Source: Larix kaempferi (taxonomy: Eukaryota; Streptophyta; Pinopsida; Pinales; Pinaceae). Taken from it: 64,000 nucleotides of DNA. The notes beneath the pieces were generated by a model. That model was not told the DNA's origin, did no database searches, and worked only from the letters and a program-made list of their open reading frames with translations. The stretch is from assembly GCA_027924585.1 (NCBI GenBank), contig BSBM01000763.1:1195001-1259000 (forward strand), in the 5' to 3' direction. This document shows, piece by piece, positions 57,801 to 64,000 of this stretch. Position 1 is the first letter of the stretch, and each line of letters begins with the position of its first letter. The position numbers and the translations under genes were made by a program.

Positions 57801-58559
57801 TTATCATTGGAGCTTTGTACAACTCATTGGTCATCCTGGTCATCCTCCTCCTATTATTCTAAAGGCACCCTATTATTCTAAAGGCACATTCATTCCTGGT
57901 TGGCGATCCTCATTGGTTGTTGAAATATCGATCGATATTTTTTACTAACGTTATTTTGTGGCGATGCCTCGCAATATACACCACACATATAATATAATTA
58001 CATGATTACACATTTTCATAAAAAAAAAATTCCATCGAAAAAAATCACAATTCATATCTTTTATTACTATAAAAAGCATGAACCGTATTGTTCAAAGGGC
58101 ATTCTATGCCGTACAGTTAATGCCGCAAATCATATACATATACAACCATCATGGCTACCTAACTATTTCATCTTATCTGTAATGAAACAATAAGAAACTC
58201 CCAATATTTACGTATGACATTTTAAGTCCAAACACAACACCAAGATATATGTTGTGCATCGAACTAACAATAATTTTCACGAAAATAACATAGTCTACAT
58301 ACATACATAGAATGATATTTAAAAACAAAGAAGTATGAGACTATATTATGGGCCCCCATGGCAAAATGAAAGAGATGCTAACCAGAAATTGGTTGCAATA
58401 AATTATAAAAGATATGGGCCAAGGTTATATTTCTTTATCCTGTCATTTTGGACCTCATGGATGTGCCAATCACATTCAACTATCAAGAGGCCTTTCTTTG
58501 AAAGATGATATGCAACTATGTTATGCTCCCTATATATATGTCAAAATGATGTATGTTGA
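57801..58559. other. Spacer without recognised genes
   Basis: AT-rich. It contains an 18-bp palindrome AAATATCGATCGATATTT (57923-57940) and a duplicated CCTATTATTCTAAAGGCAC (57851-57890). The small frames match nothing known. Confidence 0.55.
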
Positions 58560-60060
58560 TTATGTTGTCATAAAGCAGCTTCATATATTTAATTTTAGCT
58601 GATTGCTTTAGCTTGAACCAATTAATAGCCAATAGAGAATCACCGAAAATCTATATGTGGTGGATCCTTTTTGAAGTAGCCAGATCTTAAGAACCAATCT
58701 TAATGTCGTGAGCTCTGCAACATTGTTGTTAGAAAGAACAATACCAATAGAGATCTTAAAGCAGTGGCTTTTAGAAATGTGCAATAAACATCCAACACTT
58801 CCTCGGGAAGAAGTTCCTTATGCCTCTCCGTCGAAGAAAAACCATGCTATCGACTTATCAATTTCTACCATCACCCTTGAAATTTGATGTTCCTCCATTA
58901 CTGTCGTGGAAGATGATCCAATTTAGAAAGTCCCTTTGTAGCAAAACTATATGATGGAATAAATGTGTCATGAAAGACATTTATTTTGGGCAAGCCATGC
59001 CCCACCACAATAATAAAAAAAAGTTCCTTGAAAGGTTTATAGCTTGGACATATCATCCATTTATAAAGGGCATCAGATAGATGCACACCATTCCAACAAA
59101 AGTGTATACCTGTAATTGCTTAGATGAATCTCCACATATCACCAATGTAAGGAAATGTAATAAAAATATGGCTAATGGATTCGTCATCCTTTTTGCATAG
59201 TAAGAAGATGCTGGGACCACTACAAGTATTTTTGAGCAGAGATTCCCTCACGGGAATTTTATCCACTAACGCCAGCCAAAATAACATCTTAGTATTTAAA
59301 GGCCAATTGATAATCCATATAGCCTTGTTCCATCATCCTAAAAGAGGAATGTCCTCATATTCTTTTAATACCTGATAACCAATATTTGGAGAATAGGGCC
59401 CCCCTTTGCGAATTCCTGATCAATAACAACTTGTCAACGTTCAAAGTGAGGGAAATGTGACATTTTTTTTAATTCATAAATATACTTATCGTAGCTGATT
59501 TTCTCTTCACCAATGAAACCCATCAAATCAGAGGATAGCCATTCTTGATGAGATAGTTTTGAATTAATAGGATCCTGAATGTGGTAAAGAAAAATAAAGC
59601 CCATGTCCAACAAAGAGGAGGTCATCCACACAGGAATATGATGAGCCTCTAAGAAACGATCCATGGGTCAATCCCAATCTGAACACTTCAACCATGGCCC
59701 ACTTCCTAGGACAACCAGTCACCAATACGCTCAAATGCAGATGATGAGCCTTCCACATATTTGAAATGTTCTTGAAAGACTTATTTTGAGAGAAACCATT
59801 CAAGAGGTGTCATATATTTATGATTAATTACCTTCACCCAAAGACCATCGCCTTTAAGGATCCTCCAAATACCTATTGCAGCTAAAGCTTTAGAGAAGCA
59901 TTGATGGTGCTTTAGATCCTAGCCACAAAGTGATATAAGGAGAGTTAACAACTTCAATGAAACTCAATGGAAAATCTTACCATCAACCTTATTCCTCCAA
60001 AGAAAATTAAAGTAGAGCTTTCGAATGCAATCAAGAGTACATGTTTGAATATGAGCAGAG
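58560..60060 (-). pseudogene. L1-type LINE fragment (RT C-terminus, zf-RVT, RNase H)
   Basis: The minus strand, read from high to low coordinate, gives FLWRNKVDGKIFH and ALAAIGIWRILKGDGLWVKV (59900-60000), the post-RT region of plant L1 elements. It then gives DRFLEAHHIPVWMTSS and onward. Next is a zf-RVT-like domain (WNKAIWIINWPLNTKMLFWL, ALVDKIPVRESLL, FLLCKKDDESISHIFITFP at about 59150-59320). Last is an RNase H-like end (WFFFDGEA..GTSSRGSVGC and VLSNNNVAELTTLRLVLK at 58690-58850). The frame is broken by many stops and shifts. RT catalytic motifs and the endonuclease are absent, so it is a 5'-truncated relic, as is common for LINEs. Confidence 0.83.
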
Positions 60061-60178
60061 CAAGGATAATTTTAAGAACCCCCCAAAATTTATATCTACA
60101 ATAAATGGGCAAATACCCCTGATATATAGGAAAATTTGAAGGCTATTTTATCAATAATATTATATATATATATAATTT
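60061..60178. other. Flank of the LINE fragment
   Basis: Short AT-rich stretch between the LINE relic and a 40-bp repeat. Nothing else seen. Confidence 0.5.
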
Positions 60179-60340
60179 TTTGGCTAATATTTCATTCTAT
60201 TATAGAATCTTTTAAAATCTGGGCAAATCCTTCATTGAATTATAAGATATTGTAAAATCTTGACAAATATTTCACTGAATTATAAATTATTGTAAAAACT
60301 TGGTGAATATTTCATCGAATTATAAAACCTTGTAACATCT
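60179..60340. repeat. 40-bp tandem repeat, four units
   Basis: Units near 60180, 60219, 60259 and 60299 share AATATTTCA-TGAATTATA and TTGTAAAATCTTGG. Imperfect, period 40 bp. Confidence 0.85.
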
Positions 60341-60423
60341 TTGTGAATCCAACTTTTTATTATGCAGATTACTAAGGTAGTGAAATACAATAGCATATAC
60401 CAAAGCTCAACTCTAGAATCTCG

Positions 60424-62100
60424 ATGTAATAACCCCAATAATTTTTGAATTATTTGATTTAATGTTTTCCAAACAATTATTATTTTGTAAAAGAGTTATA
60501 AAACTCTATGAGAAAAAATACGGACATTTATGTGGGTGAATATTATGAGCAATAAATATTATTTTATTATTAATAAAAGAAGACACTTGGAGCCACCAAT
60601 TGAAAGAGGAGACACCATCATGAGACAATGAACAAGTGGATATTAAGTAAGTTAATTTGTATCAATAAAATCCAAGTCAAAAGTTGAACAAGCCAACTAG
60701 ATCCACAATTATAGAGATTACAATATTTTCTTGAGATTTGATTGAGATGACACAAGACCTAGGAAAAAACTATATAACGGTGGACTCAGAAGACACAGGA
60801 AGATGTGTGGTGCATAGAGAGAAATTGTTGTTATATTGAGGGAAAGCTGTTGAATACTCTCTCTTTATTTGAAAGTCCATCCTTGAATCTGTTACAAACT
60901 CTTGGGAAGAGTGGTGTGTTTAGATATTTATTACGGACTCTTGGGAAGAGTGTTGCATTCAGATTGACTGGCTTAGCTAAGTTCATTGGTCTATGGTGGT
61001 GATCGAGCTCGGGGGTGAAGTTGGGCAAGTAAGTGTGGCTATCCTCTTCTACGGTTGGGATGAACTGGGAATCTCCAAGTGTTGTTCCCCTTCTATTTCA
61101 AAGTAAGTGTTTCATTACAGGTTTTCTTAATGATTTCATTAACCACAGAAAGTATATGTGGTCAGAAGTTTACTATGGATCAATAGTCTGTGAGAGGTTC
61201 TTCATTGATTTAATCTTATACTGAATATATGTAGTAAATTTTATTTTTATTTTGGGGGTTATTCTAATCGAGGGACCTGTAGGACTGATTGTGTTAGTCT
61301 TATATTGAATGTACATTCCACATAATATTGTTTGAGTTTATTTTCATATAGCAATCTTATATATATTGAAAGAATTTATTTTTGAACTATTTCTGGATGA
61401 TTGCAATATAATAGTCATTAGAGATATGATTTCAGCGTTAATGTCTTTATTCCTTCTATATAATTATGCAACGGTGCCTACTCTAATTTTTTAATGAAAA
61501 TGACTAAAACAGCGTGGCCTGGTCAATGCCTAAAACTGTTATGTCTCCATACTCGAAAACTCTTTTTATTATTCATGGGATCGAATCACTATGAGTGCTT
61601 CTTACATTTGTCACTACCCAGGAGAAAACCAACCTTAACAATGGAATTAATTCCAAATCTGATACCCTCCTCTCAAGGGATAGCCATCCCTAAAAGGTAT
61701 TTGTCTGTCTTGTTAAACTTCACGGTGATCGTGGGTATTATCAACGAAGATTTTTTGGTTGTATGCAGTCGGTTGTTTAGCAGAGATATGTGATAGATCC
61801 TTTGGTTGAATGGATACACATGTAACCGCTATTTTTGTAACTACCTATGTCTAAAATATTTGGGAAGCGAGGAATTCTAGGCCATCTGGTCGTCTAAACG
61901 GCCTGTAGGTAATGACATTACACTTGTAAAAACTATATACCTGTTTTCAAGCATATAGATGACACTGAATCATGCTTGGGGTGACAATTAAATTCAAGTA
62001 GTGCAATGTACTAATCTCGAGGGATGGGTGCTAGTCGTGCCCATAAAATTTGCATGCTTGCGTTAACACTTTGAATTGACTCGTGGCCAGGAGACAGTAA
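60424..62100 (+). repeat. Probable LTR-type sequence starting TGTAATAACCCC
   Basis: TGTAATAACCCCAATAATTT is the kind of start used by plant gypsy LTRs. A possible TATA box (AACTATATAACGG, about 60766) is followed by a GAGAGAAATTG/CTCTCT region with duplicated ACTCTTGGGAAGAGTG (60898 and 60947). No second copy, PBS or clear end is found in the window, so extent and class are uncertain. Frames at 60805-61002 and 61494-61793 show no domain. Confidence 0.4.
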
Positions 62101-63405
62101 AATATGGAAGAAATGAATTATAATGGTAGTTACTTAATTGCTGCGATAGTTGTAGCATGGCTAATATATTTTTATCTGTGTATATAATGGTTAAAATATA
62201 TGCTTGGATATATATATAGTTGATTGCTGCGAATGGTAGCTCGTAATTTTCAGGTTCACTATATACATCAGTTATATATAATATAACTTGCCCTCATATG
62301 TATGTTTATAATGGTTGCTGTTAATATATAGATTCATGTAGGTTACTGAAAGGATTGAACCATATGATAAGTTAGCCATGTGTTGAATTGTAAGGTTGGT
62401 TTATGGTTTAAAAACAAACATGTATGCGGTTTGGATTACGGTTTAAATTATATGTGTGTGTGTGTTTTTTTGGTGTGTGGGGGTTAAATAAATCGTTTAA
62501 AAACATGTATTTTGAATAAATATAATGGGTAAATATATATGTGTTTAAATAAATGGTTTAAGAACATGTATGTTGAATAAATATGTGGATGAGTAAATCG
62601 TTTAAAATCATATATCTCATTTGAATAAAAGTTAAAAATATATATATATTAATTTAAACAAATATATATGTGGGTTTAAAATCATATATCTCATTTGAAT
62701 AAAAGTTTAAAAAAAATATCAATTTAAACAAATATATATGTGGATTTAGTTATGAGAGGGAAGAAATGGTTAAACATTTTAAGGGATGAATTATGAATGT
62801 CAGATTATATGATTGGAGACCTATAAGAAGGGTTACCGGGGGCTTGTTTTATTTGGATAAAATAGTCACCTTAAAGAAATTTAATGTCTTGTATAAAAGT
62901 AATGTTATGATGTGAGATTATATTTATTGGGAAAGAAAAGGTATTAGACAAGGGTTTCATGATATTCATCGAAATAGAGAAATAAGAACAACCTAGTCAA
63001 TTTCAAAAGTTGTATTCAAGGGCATGGTCTCAAATTGTTTATAAGTTTGAAATATTTAAACTATAAAAGTTGTTGGTGGAACTGATTGATATGTCGGGAT
63101 TAAATCAATTTTAAGAGAATGCACCGATTACAATGAAATCGAAATCATTGTAGATAACTTATTGATTTGATTAGATGTTTTCTAAGGAGCACAAAAATTA
63201 CACCCCAAAACCCAAAATAGTAATGAGGTTTTCGAGCACATTACACTTGAACTAAAAAAAGCATGAATGAGGAGAGGAGGGATTTCTTTATACATTTCAC
63301 AAGCAATATTCGATCACAAATGAAGGTGTTAGTGAAACACAACAAAACTAACTAGATTCATGGAAAGTGGGGACTCCACTTGTTATCTCATCCCTTAATG
63401 GTCCA
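62101..63405. repeat. Spacer with repeats of GTTTAAA..CATGTAT / AAATATATATGTG
   Basis: Between 62480 and 62745 related phrases recur: AAATAAATCGTTTAAAAACA, AAATAAATGGTTTAAGAACA, and two 74-bp copies starting GTTTAAAATCATATATCTCA at 62600 and 62674. The remainder has no recognisable genes. Confidence 0.7.
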
Positions 63406-63729
63406 TGTTGGAAGAGCCTAGTCGACCAAACGACTAGGTCCTCCACTGACTATGGTCGGCCTGAAGCCGTCTGTCGGTTAATCAAATGATCGTTAATTGT
63501 AACTGAATAACTGTCTGTAATCTGTATAAATAGGATGTAGAGCCGACATTATAAGAGATATCTATGCACTCATATTGTACTTTTCTTTGGTTATATTAGT
63601 ATAAGGCTTGTTGTTGTTGTTGTCCCACTTACTCTTATATGATTATGTGATGTATGTATGCATGTGAATCTTTCTCTATAATAGTATAATGTGTTATTGG
63701 TAACTGATGCAACCCCCTAGACTACAACA
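63406..63729 (+). repeat. Short copia-type LTR (324 bp) near the right edge
   Basis: It starts TGTTGGAAG and ends CTACAACA, so the ends are TGTTG...CAACA inverted. A TATA box TATAAATAG lies at 63525-63533. The first 30 bp contain a hairpin, CTAGTCG-ACCAAA-CGACTAG. It is followed by TTGGTTATG, a weak match to a Met-tRNA type PBS. Size and structure fit a copia-like or TRIM LTR. Without the partner LTR it could also be a solo LTR. Confidence 0.6.
63525..63533 (+). promoter_or_regulatory. TATA box in the right-edge LTR
   Basis: TATAAATAG followed by GATGTAGAGCC, about 120 bp into the LTR, a usual place for the U3/R boundary signal. Confidence 0.6.
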
Positions 63730-64000
63730 TTGGTTATGTTGCCGATAGTACATATCCTTAAGAAATGAGGAAGATGTGCAGATGCTAACAGATAGAGACA
63801 TTGGTGGGATAGGAAACTAGCAAACTACATTCAAAATTATGCATGATGAAACAAGCTCACATTAGCATAAGCAAGGTAGAAGTTCTTCATCAAAGCCAAT
63901 GATAAATTTTTAGAATCTATTCAAGGTGAAGTAAAGAAATTCTTGGTAGTTGCTCATGCCCAAACTAGATGCTCAGAATGAAAAATTGTTGATGCAAAAT
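63730..64000 (+). other. Sequence downstream of the right-edge LTR
   Basis: If the LTR is a 5' LTR, this is the leader of the element. No gag start is recognised in 270 bp. Confidence 0.35.

Noticed and set aside
1-64000. tRNA, rRNA or other structural RNA genes
   Set aside because: No cloverleaf-like sequence or rRNA motif recognised by eye. Met-tRNA-like strings are retrotransposon primer sites only.

Overview
The window looks like repeat-rich intergenic DNA from a large-genome seed plant. The evidence is plant-type LTR retrotransposons primed from initiator-Met tRNA, an En/Spm (CACTA) transposon, an L1-type LINE, plant bHLH and LRR receptor-kinase fragments with GT-AG introns, and a PSY-type peptide hormone precursor. 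The many old, stop-riddled transposon copies and long AT-rich spacers would suit a gymnosperm, but nothing here settles the species. I see only one plausibly intact host gene, a three-exon minus-strand gene at 55901-56487. Almost everything else is mobile-element sequence or tandem repeat.

Layout. 1-4015 is a decayed minus-strand Ty1-copia element (element A) running off the left edge, with its 5' LTR at 3386-4015. 4016-5893 is a set of minisatellites. 5940-9888 is a second, related minus-strand copia element (element B) with an RT/RNase H frame, a shortened gag-protease frame and a 610-bp 5' LTR. Both elements carry the same noncoding block where integrase should be. 9889-11880 is a degenerate array of about 10 bp unit (CAACCATGGT). 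11881-17500 is AT-rich and mostly featureless. 17500-17960 and 33115-33900 look like two halves of an older LTR-type sequence split by the next element.

17961-33114 is a 15.2-kb CACTA transposon with matching termini (CACAACAAGAAAA / CACTACAAGAAAA), a TAA target-site duplication and subterminal GTGGTGC/GCACCAC repeats. No transposase frame is visible inside it. It holds a satellite of about 331 bp (20.9-24.95 kb), a polypyrimidine tract and, near its right end, fragments of at least two host genes with introns kept: a bHLH transcription factor and an LRR receptor-like kinase. Two more unrecognised coding pieces lie nearby. This is a gene-capturing, non-autonomous CACTA.

34475-43180 is a large LTR element whose LTR (about 3.6 kb on the left, truncated on the right) brackets a 2.3-kb internal domain with PBS and PPT but no coding capacity (LARD-like). 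43181-49690 is repeat-poor spacer containing a diverged copy of the DNA upstream of the peptide gene. 49735-52380 is a Ty3-gypsy pol pseudogene with mostly TAG stops. 53925-54195 is a truncated copy of the peptide gene, 55901-56487 the intact gene, and 57040-57800 its upstream region, which is also found at 46940-48100. 58560-60060 is an L1-type LINE fragment (minus), 60424 onward a probable LTR fragment, and 63406-63729 a short copia-type LTR at the right edge.

All calls were made by reading the sequence. No alignments or database searches were run, so percent identities are not given.
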